Shown here: piece by piece, positions 26,961 through 34,717 of the stretch | How positions within the stretch are numbered: position 1 is the stretch's first letter | Layout: every line of letters starts with the position of its first letter | NCBI RefSeq assembly: GCF_000621165.1 | Contig: NZ_JHZA01000028.1 | Location: 1 to 38,846, forward strand | DNA: 38,846 bases | DNA from: Enterovibrio calviensis DSM 14347 | Lineage (GTDB): Bacteria > Pseudomonadota > Gammaproteobacteria > Enterobacterales > Vibrionaceae | Direction: 5' to 3' | Position numbers and translations under genes: made by a program | The notes under the pieces: model-generated | What the model saw: the letters and a program-made list of their open reading frames with translations, nothing else | The model's database searches: none | What the model was told of the DNA's origin: nothing

Positions 26961-26985
26961 GCATCTTGACGATATGTGGGTAAAT
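26961..26985 (+). repeat. Degenerate GCATCTT-N10-GGGTA repeat copy upstream of hdeD-like gene
   Basis: GCATCTT (26961-26967), ten bases and GGGTAAAT (26978-26985) repeat the pattern of the arm at 25952-25976 and of the copy at 26002. It lies 28 bases before the next gene's start codon, so it may contribute to its promoter. Just upstream, three CTATT units lie in tandem at 26777-26791. Confidence 0.45.
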
Positions 26986-27012
26986 CTCTCGAATTGATTA
27001 AGGAGAACGTTG

Positions 27013-27591
27013 ATGGACTCAACAGAAGCACTTGCGAAACAGATGGTTGGCGTATTGTCACGCAATTGGTGGGTATTACTGCTCCGGGGTATTGCTTCTA
27101 TTGTTTTTGGATTCATGCTTTGGACCTTACCGGCGGAAGAATCTATCGAAACTCTGGTGCTGGTATTTGGCGTTTATGCATTTGTGGATGGCAGTCTGCA
27201 AGTTTGGACCGCTTTGGTCGAACGTAAAGATCACGATAATTGGATTGTTTTATTACTTTGGGGAGCCGTGGGTATTGCCGCAGGCATCATGACGTTTGCC
27301 GTACCTGACCTAACTGCAATCGCATTACTCTTCTATATCGCCATTTGGGCGATAGCGAAGGGAATACTGGAAATTGTCACCGCGATTAGACTCCGTAAGG
27401 AGATCATCGGGGAATGGCTGTTGATCGTTGGAGGCTTAATATCCATTCTGTTTGGTGGCTTTTTGATGAGTAACCCCATGGCTGGAGCAAGCGCTTTAGT
27501 TTGGGTTATTGCTACATATGCATTCGTTTTTGGCGTTTTGTTTGTCGTGCTGTCTCTTAAACTTAAAGGCATTAAGTTAGATAGCAGGTAA
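27013..27591 (+). CDS. HdeD-family (DUF308) inner-membrane protein
   Basis: This 192-residue protein has six predicted membrane helices and the DUF308 pattern, including NWWVLLLRGIASIVFGFMLW near the N-terminus and repeated GG/G-I-LFG motifs. In E. coli HdeD is a membrane protein of the acid-stress island; DUF308 proteins generally have no proven reaction. An in-frame TTG at 27010 is one codon upstream, but the ATG at 27013 fits AAGGAG at 27000-27005 better. Acid resistance should not be assumed in a marine bacterium. Confidence 0.85.
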   Translation: MDSTEALAKQMVGVLSRNWWVLLLRGIASIVFGFMLWTLPAEESIETLVLVFGVYAFVDGSLQVWTALVERKDHDNWIVLLLWGAVGIAAGIMTFAVPDLTAIALLFYIAIWAIAKGILEIVTAIRLRKEIIGEWLLIVGGLISILFGGFLMSNPMAGASALVWVIATYAFVFGVLFVVLSLKLKGIKLDSR

Positions 27592-27690
27592 AGACACGCG
27601 TGATATTGCATCGCAAAACTTCAGTCAAGGGAAAGGGTTTCGTTTATAGTGGTGCTTTTCCTATGATGATAAAAAATAATAAGGAACAGG

Positions 27691-28074
27691 ATGTTTAAAA
27701 AATCCCTAACGGCATTGTTGGCGGTTGTTTTGGTCGGTTGTGTTCATATTGAAGGTTCAGACTCTTTGATCCAAAAAGGCGATTGGCAAACCGTTGGTGT
27801 TCGCGATGGCGAGCGCGGCGTGCCATCAAAGTCTATGGCGAGCTTGAAGAAACTGGCGGTTAAAGCCGGTGTCGATAATGTTGACGTCGGTGACTATGAA
27901 GCGGGATACAACGAAGGTGTTGATCGCTATTGCAACGTAGATAACGCTTACGATATTGGGCTTTCTGGCATGCAGTACTTGGGCGTGTGTTCGAGTAAAG
28001 AAGATGGTGTCCGCTTTCAGCTTCAATGGCAGCGAGGTTTTGAAGACTTCCAATCAGCCGATCAAACTTTCTAG
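27691..28074 (+). CDS. DUF2799 family lipoprotein (YfiL-like)
   Basis: This 127-residue predicted lipoprotein has a signal peptide ending LVGC with Cys17 as the lipid site. The mature part has the DUF2799 features: an early GDWQTVGVRDGERG block, YEAGYNEGVDRYC and a second Cys in LGVCSSKEDG, with repeated aromatic residues near the end. The two Cys may form a disulfide in the periplasm. The function is unknown. It lies just before aroF, the place E. coli yfiL occupies, which hints at orthology. AAGGAACAGG precedes the ATG. Confidence 0.8.
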   Translation: MFKKSLTALLAVVLVGCVHIEGSDSLIQKGDWQTVGVRDGERGVPSKSMASLKKLAVKAGVDNVDVGDYEAGYNEGVDRYCNVDNAYDIGLSGMQYLGVCSSKEDGVRFQLQWQRGFEDFQSADQTF

Positions 28075-28098
28075 TAATTGGTGTGATCCTCTGATTAT

Positions 28099-28127
28099 AA
28101 GGCCACTTGGTGGCCTTTGTTCATTTT
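28099..28127 (+). terminator. Rho-independent terminator after DUF2799 lipoprotein
   Basis: An 8-bp stem AAGGCCAC/GTGGCCTT with loop TTG is followed by TGTTCATTTT. Confidence 0.85.
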
Positions 28128-28203
28128 ACTTTCCACTAAATTATCCCTCACTTTTTGTTTTAACCCCTTACATACCAGCAATGTAAGCCTTTCCATCTTC
28201 CTG

Positions 28204-28240
28204 TGTAATCATTTATTTACAGTGTGCTTTTTTATTTACA
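28204..28240 (+). promoter_or_regulatory. Two candidate TyrR boxes upstream of aroF
   Basis: The TyrR consensus is TGTAAA-N6-TTTACA. TGTAAT-N6-TTTACA at 28204-28221 matches 11 of 12 positions (strong box), and TGTGCT-N6-TTTACA at 28223-28240 matches 9 of 12 (weak box). They are offset by 19 bases and lie about 105-140 bases before aroF, as expected for tyrosine repression of aroF-tyrA. A third element, CTTACAT-N7-ATGTAAG, lies upstream near 28176. Confidence 0.72.
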
Positions 28241-28343
28241 ACCTATTGCAATCTGTAGTGAGATTGATAAGGTGTGTGCATCTGCGGCGAAAACTGCGCC
28301 GACAAAACGAATAAGTATGAAAAGAATGAGGTAAGACGGCTTT

Positions 28344-29420
28344 ATGGAACGAGATCTGCTAACGAATGTACATATTCAGGATGAAACCGTACTGATCACC
28401 CCTGAGCAACTGCGTCAGAAGTTGCCAGTCAAAGAAGAGACGTTGGCATTCATCTCCAAATCACGTCAAGACATTGCCAATATCATCCATAAGAAAGATC
28501 ACCGTATTCTCGTGGTGTGTGGGCCGTGTTCGATTCATGATACCGACGCCGCAATTGAATATGCCAAACAGCTAAAAGTGCTCTCTGAACAGCTTAGTGA
28601 TCAACTCTACATCGTAATGCGTGTTTACTTTGAAAAGCCTCGTACGACAGTGGGTTGGAAAGGTCTGATTAACGACCCGCATCTGGATGGTTCATTTGAT
28701 GTGGAAGCTGGCCTGCACAAGGCACGTGAATTGCTGATCACCTTGTCAGACATGGGATTGCCTTTGGCAACAGAAGCTCTTGATCCAATTAGCCCACAAT
28801 ACCTTGGCGACTTGTTTAGCTGGGCTGCGATCGGTGCGCGTACCACTGAATCACAAACACACCGTGAAATGGCGAGCGGCCTTTCCATGCCAATTGGCTT
28901 CAAAAATGGCACTGACGGTAGCCTTTCTACCGCCATTAATGCAATGAATGCTGCGGCATCTGGTCACCGCTTTATGGGCATTAACAAAGAAGGGCAGGTT
29001 GCCTTGCTGACAACGGGTGGCAATCCTGATGGTCATGTCATTCTTCGTGGCGGCAAGCAAACAAACTACGACTCAGTCTCTGTGACCGAATGCGAAAATG
29101 AGATGAAACAGTCAGGGCTTGAAGCATCTCTAATGGTAGACTGCAGCCATGCTAATTCTCGAAAAGATTTCCGTCGTCAGCCACTCGTTGCTGAAGATGT
29201 GTTTCACCAAATCCGTGAAGGCAATAAATCTATCATTGGTTTGATGATTGAAAGCAACATCCACGAAGGAAATCAGTCGGCGGACATGCCCCGAGAAGAG
29301 ATGGCTTATGGCGTTTCAATTACTGATGCATGTATTGACTGGCAATCGACAGAAAGCTTGTTGTGTCGTGCTCATAGTGAATTGACGCCATTCTTGGAAC
29401 AGCGTTTAAAAGGAAATTAA
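28344..29420 (+). CDS. aroF: DAHP synthase, tyrosine-sensitive type
   Basis: This 358-residue enzyme condenses phosphoenolpyruvate with erythrose 4-phosphate, the first step of aromatic synthesis. GPCSIHD at 60-66 holds the metal ligand Cys62; [26 protein letters not shown] and [11 protein letters not shown] are further class-I signatures. Residue Asn8 in TNVHIQDE aligns with Asn8 of E. coli AroF, needed for tyrosine inhibition, and the gene is directly followed by tyrA, so this is the AroF isozyme rather than AroG or AroH. GAGGTAAG lies about a dozen bases before the ATG. TyrR boxes upstream suggest repression by tyrosine. Confidence 0.95.
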   Translation: MERDLLTNVHIQDETVLITPEQLRQKLPVKEETLAFISKSRQDIANIIHKKDHRILVVCGPCSIHDTDAAIEYAKQLKVLSEQLSDQLYIVMRVYFEKPRTTVGWKGLINDPHLDGSFDVEAGLHKARELLITLSDMGLPLATEALDPISPQYLGDLFSWAAIGARTTESQTHREMASGLSMPIGFKNGTDGSLSTAINAMNAAASGHRFMGINKEGQVALLTTGGNPDGHVILRGGKQTNYDSVSVTECENEMKQSGLEASLMVDCSHANSRKDFRRQPLVAEDVFHQIREGNKSIIGLMIESNIHEGNQSADMPREEMAYGVSITDACIDWQSTESLLCRAHSELTPFLEQRLKGN

Positions 29421-29425
29421 GCCTC

Positions 29426-30550
29426 ATGGTTGCAGAGTTGTCCCTGCTTCGGGATCAGATCGATGAAGTCGATAAACAAATGGTGGAACTGCTAGCGCGA
29501 CGTCTTGCGTTGGTATCAGAAGTTGGTGAAGTGAAAAGTCGTCATGGCTTACCCATTTATGCCCCCGATCGCGAGGCAGCGATGCTGGCCTCTCGTCGCC
29601 AAGAAGCGGAGTCGAAGGGAATTCCACCTGATTTAATTGAAGATATCCTTCGCCGCACGATGCGTGAATCTTACGCGAGCGAAAATGACTCGGGCTTTAA
29701 GTGTCTGAACCCAGACCTGCGTCCTATCGTTATCGTTGGTGGTAAAGGGCAACTCGGTAAATTGTTTGGAAAGCTATTCCGTCTTTCTGGCTACGAAGTG
29801 AAAATTCTTGGCAGCCAAGATTGGGATAACGCAGATGCTATGCTTTCAGATGCAGGAATGGTTGTCGTAACTGTTCCAATTCACCGTACTGATTCTGTTA
29901 TTCGTCAGCTAAGCAACTTGCCAGATGATTGCATTCTGGCAGACCTTACGTCGATCAAAAGTGAGCCTTTACAGGCCATGCTGGAGTCACACAAAGGCCC
30001 TGTGGTTGGTTTGCATCCAATGTTTGGGCCCGACATTGCGAGCCTTGCGAAGCAGGTGATCGTGTATTGTGATGGGCGTAGCCCAGAATCCTACCAATGG
30101 CTTCTTGAGCAATTCCGAATTTGGGGCGCAAGCTTGCATCGCATCAGTGCGATAGAACATGACCAAGGCATGACCTTGATTCAGGCATTGCGTCACTTCA
30201 CCTCGTTTGTCTACGGTCTGCATTTGGCGGAAGAGAATCCGAACCTGTCTCAGCTAACAGCACTTAGCTCTCCTATCTATCGCTTGGAGTTGGCTATGGT
30301 TGGCCGACTGTTCGCACAAGACGCGCAACTCTATGCGGATATTATCATGTCGTCGACGCAAAACATCGACATGATAAAACGCTTCCACGCCCGTTTCGGT
30401 GAAGCGATTGAGCTGCTTGATAAGCAAGACAAAGAAGGGTTTATCACCGCATTCAATCAAGTTGATGGTTGGTTTGGTGAGTTTGCCCCGCGCTTTTTGA
30501 AAGAGAGCCAAACACTGTTGAGACAAGCGAACGATACCGCGCGTCGTTGA
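29426..30550 (+). CDS. tyrA: Chorismate mutase/prephenate dehydrogenase (T-protein)
   Basis: This 374-residue bifunctional enzyme turns chorismate into prephenate and then 4-hydroxyphenylpyruvate for tyrosine. The chorismate mutase domain (about 1-90) starts [22 protein letters not shown]. The dehydrogenase domain has an NAD-binding [11 protein letters not shown] at 101-111 and the catalytic region [11 protein letters not shown] near 193-203. The C-terminal helical part (about 200-374) forms the dimer. It begins five bases after the aroF stop, so it is in the same operon. The terminator at 30574 ends the transcript. Length equals the E. coli enzyme (373). Confidence 0.97.
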   Translation: MVAELSLLRDQIDEVDKQMVELLARRLALVSEVGEVKSRHGLPIYAPDREAAMLASRRQEAESKGIPPDLIEDILRRTMRESYASENDSGFKCLNPDLRPIVIVGGKGQLGKLFGKLFRLSGYEVKILGSQDWDNADAMLSDAGMVVVTVPIHRTDSVIRQLSNLPDDCILADLTSIKSEPLQAMLESHKGPVVGLHPMFGPDIASLAKQVIVYCDGRSPESYQWLLEQFRIWGASLHRISAIEHDQGMTLIQALRHFTSFVYGLHLAEENPNLSQLTALSSPIYRLELAMVGRLFAQDAQLYADIIMSSTQNIDMIKRFHARFGEAIELLDKQDKEGFITAFNQVDGWFGEFAPRFLKESQTLLRQANDTARR

Positions 30551-30573
30551 GTGCATCGATTAGTACATTTGAT

Positions 30574-30601
30574 AAAAAAGGAGCCTTCGGGCTCCTTTTT
30601 T
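30574..30601. terminator. Bidirectional terminator between tyrA and pheA
   Basis: A 12-bp perfect stem AAAAAAGGAGCC/GGCTCCTTTTTT with a TTCG tetraloop serves both convergent genes. Confidence 0.97.
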
Positions 30602-30631
30602 GATCGCGCTGTTTTTTGCTATCGATGCTAT

Positions 30632-31801
30632 TTAGATATCAATTTCACAGGGTGCAACGTTTTCAATCGGGTAGGAGCCAAGCACTTTGATATAGCGAGT
30701 AAGCTTGGTTAATTCCTCTAATGTGTCTTTCATCACGTCGGTACGAAGGTTACCTTCAACATCGACATAGAACATCTCTTCCCATGGGTTACCTAGCACA
30801 GGGCGAGATTCAAGTTTTGTCATATTGATGCCGTTGTTTCTTAGGACGAGCAAACACTCCACCAAGGAACCCGCAGTTTGCCCTGTTGACATGATGAATG
30901 TCGTTTTAGCTGGTATCAGCGCGGTGACGTCGATTGGTTTACGAGCCACCACAATGAAGCGAGTGTGGTTTTCTTGCTGGTTGGCAATACCGAATTTTAA
31001 AGGCTTAAGGCCATAGAGTTCACCGCTGTTGGCATTACCAATTGCTGCCACTGTCGGGCTGTTCATCTCCGCGACGAGTTTCATTGCTTCGGCAGTGCTG
31101 GAGCAATACTCTTGTTTAATGTCTCCCAGTGAGCGTAAAAACTCACTGCATTGTTGATGCGGTTGAGGGTGCGAATAGAGCACATCAATTTTATCAACAT
31201 CAGTATCAACGGCGGTCAGTAAACAATGCTCAATAGGCTGAGTGATTTCGCCGACAATCGATAAGCGTGTGTGCTGAAGTTGGTCATAGACGTCATTGAT
31301 TGAACCAGAGCTGGTATTTTCTATAGGAAGCACACCGTAATCGGCGTTGCCGTTTTCGACAACCTCAATGACCTCTTTAAAATTTGGGCATTGAATTTCA
31401 GCGAGCTTGGTGTGCTTGCGAGCGAAGAAGTTGCGGGCAGCAAGATTTGAGTATGAGCCTTTACCGCCAAGAAATGATACTCGCGCTAATGGCTGTTCAT
31501 TGTCTGGATTAGCGAGGCGTTGCAAGAAGGCTTGTTGATAAAGCACCGAATCTTCAATGATGTCGTGAAAAATCTTGGTGACATATTGTGGGTCAAGATC
31601 GTGAGCACTTCCGTCAGCAACCAGTTTCTCCAGCAGAACTTGCTCTCGTTCTATGTCGCGCACAGGTTTTTGGGTCTGAATTTTGCTTTTGGCCACTTCC
31701 AGACTGAGCTTACGGCGGTCAGCAAGAAGCGTCAGCAATTGCTGATCAATTCGGCTGACATTTTCTCGGATTTCATCCAGTGACATACTTGGTTTATTCA
31801 T
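30632..31801 (-). CDS. pheA: Chorismate mutase/prephenate dehydratase (P-protein)
   Basis: This 389-residue bifunctional enzyme makes phenylpyruvate for phenylalanine. The chorismate mutase domain (about 5-95) has SMSLDEIRENVSRIDQQLL and KPVRDIEREQVLLE. The dehydratase domain (about 105-285) has VSFLGGKGSYSNLAA, ENTSSGSIND and the catalytic NHTRF (Thr280). The ACT regulatory domain (about 297-389) has GQTAGSLVECL and ESRP at 331-334, sites for Phe feedback. A start five codons later is possible. Upstream lies a complete attenuator with a Phe-containing leader peptide. It is convergent with tyrA. Confidence 0.96.
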   Translation of the reverse strand: MNKPSMSLDEIRENVSRIDQQLLTLLADRRKLSLEVAKSKIQTQKPVRDIEREQVLLEKLVADGSAHDLDPQYVTKIFHDIIEDSVLYQQAFLQRLANPDNEQPLARVSFLGGKGSYSNLAARNFFARKHTKLAEIQCPNFKEVIEVVENGNADYGVLPIENTSSGSINDVYDQLQHTRLSIVGEITQPIEHCLLTAVDTDVDKIDVLYSHPQPHQQCSEFLRSLGDIKQEYCSSTAEAMKLVAEMNSPTVAAIGNANSGELYGLKPLKFGIANQQENHTRFIVVARKPIDVTALIPAKTTFIMSTGQTAGSLVECLLVLRNNGINMTKLESRPVLGNPWEEMFYVDVEGNLRTDVMKDTLEELTKLTRYIKVLGSYPIENVAPCEIDI

Positions 31802-31845
31802 TCCCTGTTCCTGCTGTGTCTTTATCTGACCCTGACTGTCATAAA

Positions 31846-31872
31846 AAAGCCCCCCTGATTGAGGGAGGCTTT
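31846..31872 (-). promoter_or_regulatory. pheA attenuator (terminator hairpin with alternative antiterminator)
   Basis: On the minus strand AAAGCCTCCC (31872-31863) pairs with GGGGGGCTTT (31855-31846), followed by TTTTTT: an intrinsic terminator 45 bases before pheA. The upstream GAGGCTTAGGG (31908-31898) can instead pair with CCCAAAGCCTC, which overlaps the terminator's 5' arm, at 10 of 11 positions. A pause hairpin CCTCACC/GGTTGAGG overlaps the end of the leader peptide. This is the standard Phe attenuation arrangement. Confidence 0.88.
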
Positions 31873-31911
31873 GGGATTCTGTCGTTATCGATGTTCGCCC
31901 TAAGCCTCAAC

Positions 31912-31962
31912 CTATAAGGTGAGGATAAAAAAGCGAGAGAAATGCAATGTTGTCAGAGTCAT
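31912..31962 (-). CDS. pheL: pheA leader peptide (16 residues)
   Basis: The minus strand encodes MTLTTLHFSRFFILTL and stops with TAG inside the pause hairpin. Three of sixteen residues are Phe, including a Phe-Phe pair, which fits a ribosome-stalling sensor for charged tRNA-Phe. It lies directly upstream of the mutually exclusive antiterminator and terminator hairpins of pheA. It is unrelated in sequence to E. coli PheL (which has more Phe) but equivalent in position. The ribosome site is poor, so the start relies on the fit with the RNA structures. Confidence 0.83.
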   Translation of the reverse strand: MTLTTLHFSRFFILTL

Positions 31963-31995
31963 CGATAAAGATTTGAGTTGGCGTAATATTGTTCA

Positions 31996-32024
31996 ACCTT
32001 ATTGGGCGGACGGTGCCATGTCAA
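31996..32024 (-). promoter_or_regulatory. Candidate pheA promoter (minus strand)
   Basis: Read on the minus strand, a consensus -35 TTGACA (32024-32019) and a weak -10 TAAGGT (32001-31996) are spaced 17 bases apart, upstream of the leader peptide. Confidence 0.5.
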
Positions 32025-32027
32025 GAC

Positions 32028-32062
32028 GAATCAGCCCCGCATGAGCGGGGCTGATTCTTTTT
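32028..32062. terminator. Strong hairpin between raiA and pheA
   Basis: A 13-bp perfect stem GAATCAGCCCCGC/GCGGGGCTGATTC with loop ATGA lies after raiA. The T run (CTTTTT) is on the plus-strand side; on the minus strand, where raiA is read, the stem is followed by GTCTTGACA, which also carries the pheA -35. It probably ends raiA by stem stability. Confidence 0.8.
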
Positions 32063-32077
32063 AATCCTCAATACGTT

Positions 32078-32416
32078 TTAAACAACTTCAGACTCTTCGT
32101 CTTCTGGAACGTCGATGTGGCTTGCTCGACGTGCTTCACCTTTGTGAGCTTGCTTGTTCAGTTGTTTCTCGAGTTTTTGGCCAACTTCATTGATAGCGGC
32201 ATACATATCATCATGCTCTGCGGAAGCAACCAGTTTGGTGCCTGGGACTGAAACACCAGCTTCTACTTTAAATTTGTTTCCTGGTTCTTCACTGATCACA
32301 GCATGAGGGTTAATGAGAGAGACTTGCCATTTTTCCAGCTTTTCAAAACGAGCCGTGATGCGCTCACGAATAGCTGCAGTAACGTCGATGTTTTTACCTG
32401 TAACTTCTACTCTCAT
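32078..32416 (-). CDS. raiA: Ribosome-associated inhibitor RaiA (YfiA)
   Basis: This 112-residue cytoplasmic protein starts MRVEVTGKNIDVTAAIRERI and has the HPF/RaiA fold with EKWQVSLINPHAVI and an EHDDMYAAINEVGQKLEKQL helix. RaiA binds the 30S A/P sites in stationary phase or cold, blocking translation and dimer formation. The acidic C-terminal tail (residues about 100-112) distinguishes RaiA from short HPF. Order pheA-raiA-bamD is also seen in E. coli. A class II CRP site lies upstream (32485), consistent with catabolite control. Confidence 0.93.
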   Translation of the reverse strand: MRVEVTGKNIDVTAAIRERITARFEKLEKWQVSLINPHAVISEEPGNKFKVEAGVSVPGTKLVASAEHDDMYAAINEVGQKLEKQLNKQAHKGEARRASHIDVPEDEESEVV

Positions 32417-32458
32417 ATATCTTTCCTCTTTTGCTTGCCCTTTGCTGGGCTCACTTTC

Positions 32459-32500
32459 AGATTACGTTTCTGTGAAAGAAATATTGTGATCTACATCACC
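32459..32500 (-). promoter_or_regulatory. CRP site and promoter of raiA
   Basis: TGTGATCTACATCACC (32485-32500) matches the CRP consensus TGTGA-N6-TCACA at nine of ten half-site positions. On the minus strand a TAATCT -10 lies at 32464-32459, so the CRP site would be centred about 41 bases before the start point: the class II activator position. E. coli raiA is reported as CRP-controlled, which agrees. Confidence 0.72.
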
Positions 32501-32753
32501 TTTGTGGGGCAAAATTTAGTGCGACGAATGAATTGTGATCATGTGTTTAACTCTGATTGAAAAGTACTAGAAAGTGCTTGAAGAAGGGATTGTATGTGAT
32601 GCAGTATGGAGAGATTAGGTCGCTAACAAACATTCCATGTTAGGGACTTAATTCGTGCCAAATAACCTTGTGGTGAATAATTCGCCACGCCAAGTTGGTC
32701 ATTTAGGCACCATTAGTGTCCATGTCACACTAGGCTTAATTATCGAATCAAAT
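32501..32753. other. Intergenic region between raiA promoter and bamD terminator
   Basis: About 250 bases carry no supportable gene. I see only scattered AT-rich sequence, and no tRNA-like or repeated structure. Confidence 0.5.
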
Positions 32754-32780
32754 AAAAAAGCAGCCAATGGCTGCTTTTTT
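32754..32780. terminator. Rho-independent terminator after bamD
   Basis: A 12-bp perfect stem AAAAAAGCAGCC/GGCTGCTTTTTT with loop AAT works on either strand and lies 29 bases after the bamD stop. Confidence 0.95.
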
Positions 32781-32809
32781 CGTTTTTGGCTTATCTCGGT
32801 TTTAGCGAT

Positions 32810-33541
32810 TTAGGCGCTAACACCATTCAATTGCATTAATTCACGTGTGCGCTCCGCCGGCTCATCAAGATTAAGCTCTTCGTAGGCTTTCAGCATCAAT
32901 GGCAGTGATTTCTTTGCCGCTTCTGTATCAGGAAAATCACGTTGGATCTGCTGGCATCGATTGATAACGGCAATCCATGCTTCTCGGCGGACATAGAAAT
33001 CGGCGGTGGCGAGCTCGTAATCGGCTAAGCGATTTTTGAGTGAAACCAGACGCTTTTTCGCATCTGCGGCATATTCACTGTTTGGGTAGCGATCTATTAG
33101 GCGGCGAAAATCAACAAAGGCGCGACGCACAGGCTCTGGGTCGCGGTCACTTCTATCAATACTCATTACGTCATGAATAAAGCTTCTGTCTTGTGCCATG
33201 TTGGTTAAACCACGCATGTATAAGACCCAGTCCATCTCTTGGTGACCTGGATTCATTCGCATGAAGCGATCAATGGTGGCTTCGCCCAAAGCTAAGTCAT
33301 CATTTTTGTAGTATGCATAGATGAGATCAAGCTGTACTTGTTCTGAATAAGCACCAAAAGGATAACGAGAATCAAGTGCTTCCAGTTTTTGAATAGCGTT
33401 TGTCCAGCTGCCTTGGTTAAGGGAAACCTGTGCCTCTTGATAGAGGTCAGCAGGCGGAACATCTGGGACAACGTCTTCTGTGCTTGAACATCCAGCCAGC
33501 ACGGAAATGGCAAGTAGTGAAGATAGAGTAAGGCGTTTCAT
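32810..33541 (-). CDS. bamD: Outer-membrane assembly lipoprotein BamD
   Basis: This 243-residue lipoprotein is the essential partner of BamA in inserting beta-barrel proteins. The signal peptide ends VLAGC with Cys18 as the lipid site. The mature part is made of TPR-like repeats: YQEAQVSLNQGSWTNAIQKLE, YPFGAYSEQVQLDLIYAYYKN, and a later YPNSEYAADAKKRLVSLKNRLADYELATADFYVRR. An upstream in-frame ATG at 33586 would add 15 residues before the signal peptide; I prefer 33541 because it gives a normal lipoprotein N-terminus. AAGGA lies a little far upstream. The gene is divergent from rluD. Confidence 0.96.
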   Translation of the reverse strand: MKRLTLSSLLAISVLAGCSSTEDVVPDVPPADLYQEAQVSLNQGSWTNAIQKLEALDSRYPFGAYSEQVQLDLIYAYYKNDDLALGEATIDRFMRMNPGHQEMDWVLYMRGLTNMAQDRSFIHDVMSIDRSDRDPEPVRRAFVDFRRLIDRYPNSEYAADAKKRLVSLKNRLADYELATADFYVRREAWIAVINRCQQIQRDFPDTEAAKKSLPLMLKAYEELNLDEPAERTRELMQLNGVSA

Positions 33542-33650
33542 TACTACGTGTGCTTCCTTGAAAGAATATTTTTCAACCTTTGCCATTACGGAGTCAGCCG
33601 CAAAAAGCTACAATGGCGCGATAGAGGTTATTCTACCCATCGGCCAGATA

Positions 33651-33710
33651 TAATACCAACAAGTAAACGTGACCAAGCCCTAGGGCTGAAAATCGCGTAA
33701 CAAGGTATTA
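33651..33710. repeat. Near-symmetric 60-base element between bamD and rluD
   Basis: It begins TAATACC (33651-33657), ends GGTATTA (33704-33710), and has a perfect 12-bp palindrome AGCCCTAGGGCT (33676-33687) almost exactly at its centre. The sequences between are not well paired. The symmetry suggests a small mobile or regulatory element. It also sits where the divergent bamD and rluD promoters should lie. Confidence 0.45.
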
Positions 33711-33737
33711 GTCTCATTGAGAATCAAAAAGTTCGTT

Positions 33738-34715
33738 ATGGCACAGCACTTAGAGTTAAACAGTACAGTTAATGAGAATCAACTAGGGCAGCGCCTTGAT
33801 CAGGCGATCGCTGAGTTGTTCCCTGATTATTCCCGATCACGCATTAAAGAATGGATTCTTGCAGACAAAGTGACTGTCGATGGTGAAATGGTCAATAAGC
33901 CTCGTTTGAAAATGATGGGTGGAGAATCCATCACGGTTCAAGCTGAGATTGAAGATGAAGTGCGTTGGGAAGCGCAGGACATCCCCCTAAATATCGTTTA
34001 TGAAGATGACGATATTTTTGTGATCAACAAACAGCGTGGGCTGGTTGTTCATCCTGGTGCTGGTTGCCCAGATGGCACCGTCTTGAACGGTTTGCTGCAC
34101 ATCTACCCTCAAATCGCTGAGGTACCGCGTGCAGGTATTGTCCATCGTCTAGATAAAGACACGACAGGTTTGATGGTTGTGGCGAAGAACGTCCCAACGC
34201 AAACTCGCCTTGTTCGCGCATTGCAAAAACGTAAGAAGTTCACTCGTGAATACGAAGCGATTGCCATGGGCAAGATGACCGGCGGCGGTACAATTGAGAA
34301 ATCAATTGGTCGCCACTCGACGAAACGTACCCAGATGGCAGTTCAAGAGCTGGGCAAGCCAGCGATCACGCATTATCGTGTTGTTGAGCACTTCCGTGCT
34401 CATACACGTCTACGTGTTCGCTTGGAAACGGGTCGTACGCACCAAATCCGTGTTCACATGGCGTATTTGAATCACCCTCTGATTGGTGATCACCTGTATG
34501 GCGGTCGTCCTCGTCCACCAAGTAAAGCGGGTGAGACGCTGATCAAGACGCTACGTGCGTTTGATCGTCAGGCGCTGCATGCCGCAATGCTGCGTATTGA
34601 GCACCCAACAACCAAAGAAGTGATGGAATGGCACGCGCCTATTCCTGATGACATGGTTAACCTAACTGAAGTGCTTCGCGCAGATGCTCTTGAGTTTGAG
34701 GACTTGAATTACTAA
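33738..34715 (+). CDS. rluD: 23S rRNA pseudouridine synthase D
   Basis: This 325-residue enzyme makes pseudouridines 1911, 1915 and 1917 in helix 69 of 23S rRNA. It has an S4 RNA-binding domain (about 18-75, with LGQRLDQAIAELFPDYSRSRIKEWI) and the catalytic domain with HRLDKDTTG, in which D139 is the nucleophile, as in E. coli RluD. RLETGRTHQIRVHM near residues 232-245 is the second family signature. An in-frame TTG at 33717 is possible, but the ATG at 33738 gives the conserved MAQ N-terminus. PgeF starts two bases after the stop. Confidence 0.97.
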   Translation: MAQHLELNSTVNENQLGQRLDQAIAELFPDYSRSRIKEWILADKVTVDGEMVNKPRLKMMGGESITVQAEIEDEVRWEAQDIPLNIVYEDDDIFVINKQRGLVVHPGAGCPDGTVLNGLLHIYPQIAEVPRAGIVHRLDKDTTGLMVVAKNVPTQTRLVRALQKRKKFTREYEAIAMGKMTGGGTIEKSIGRHSTKRTQMAVQELGKPAITHYRVVEHFRAHTRLRVRLETGRTHQIRVHMAYLNHPLIGDHLYGGRPRPPSKAGETLIKTLRAFDRQALHAAMLRIEHPTTKEVMEWHAPIPDDMVNLTEVLRADALEFEDLNY

Positions 34716-34717
34716 CT

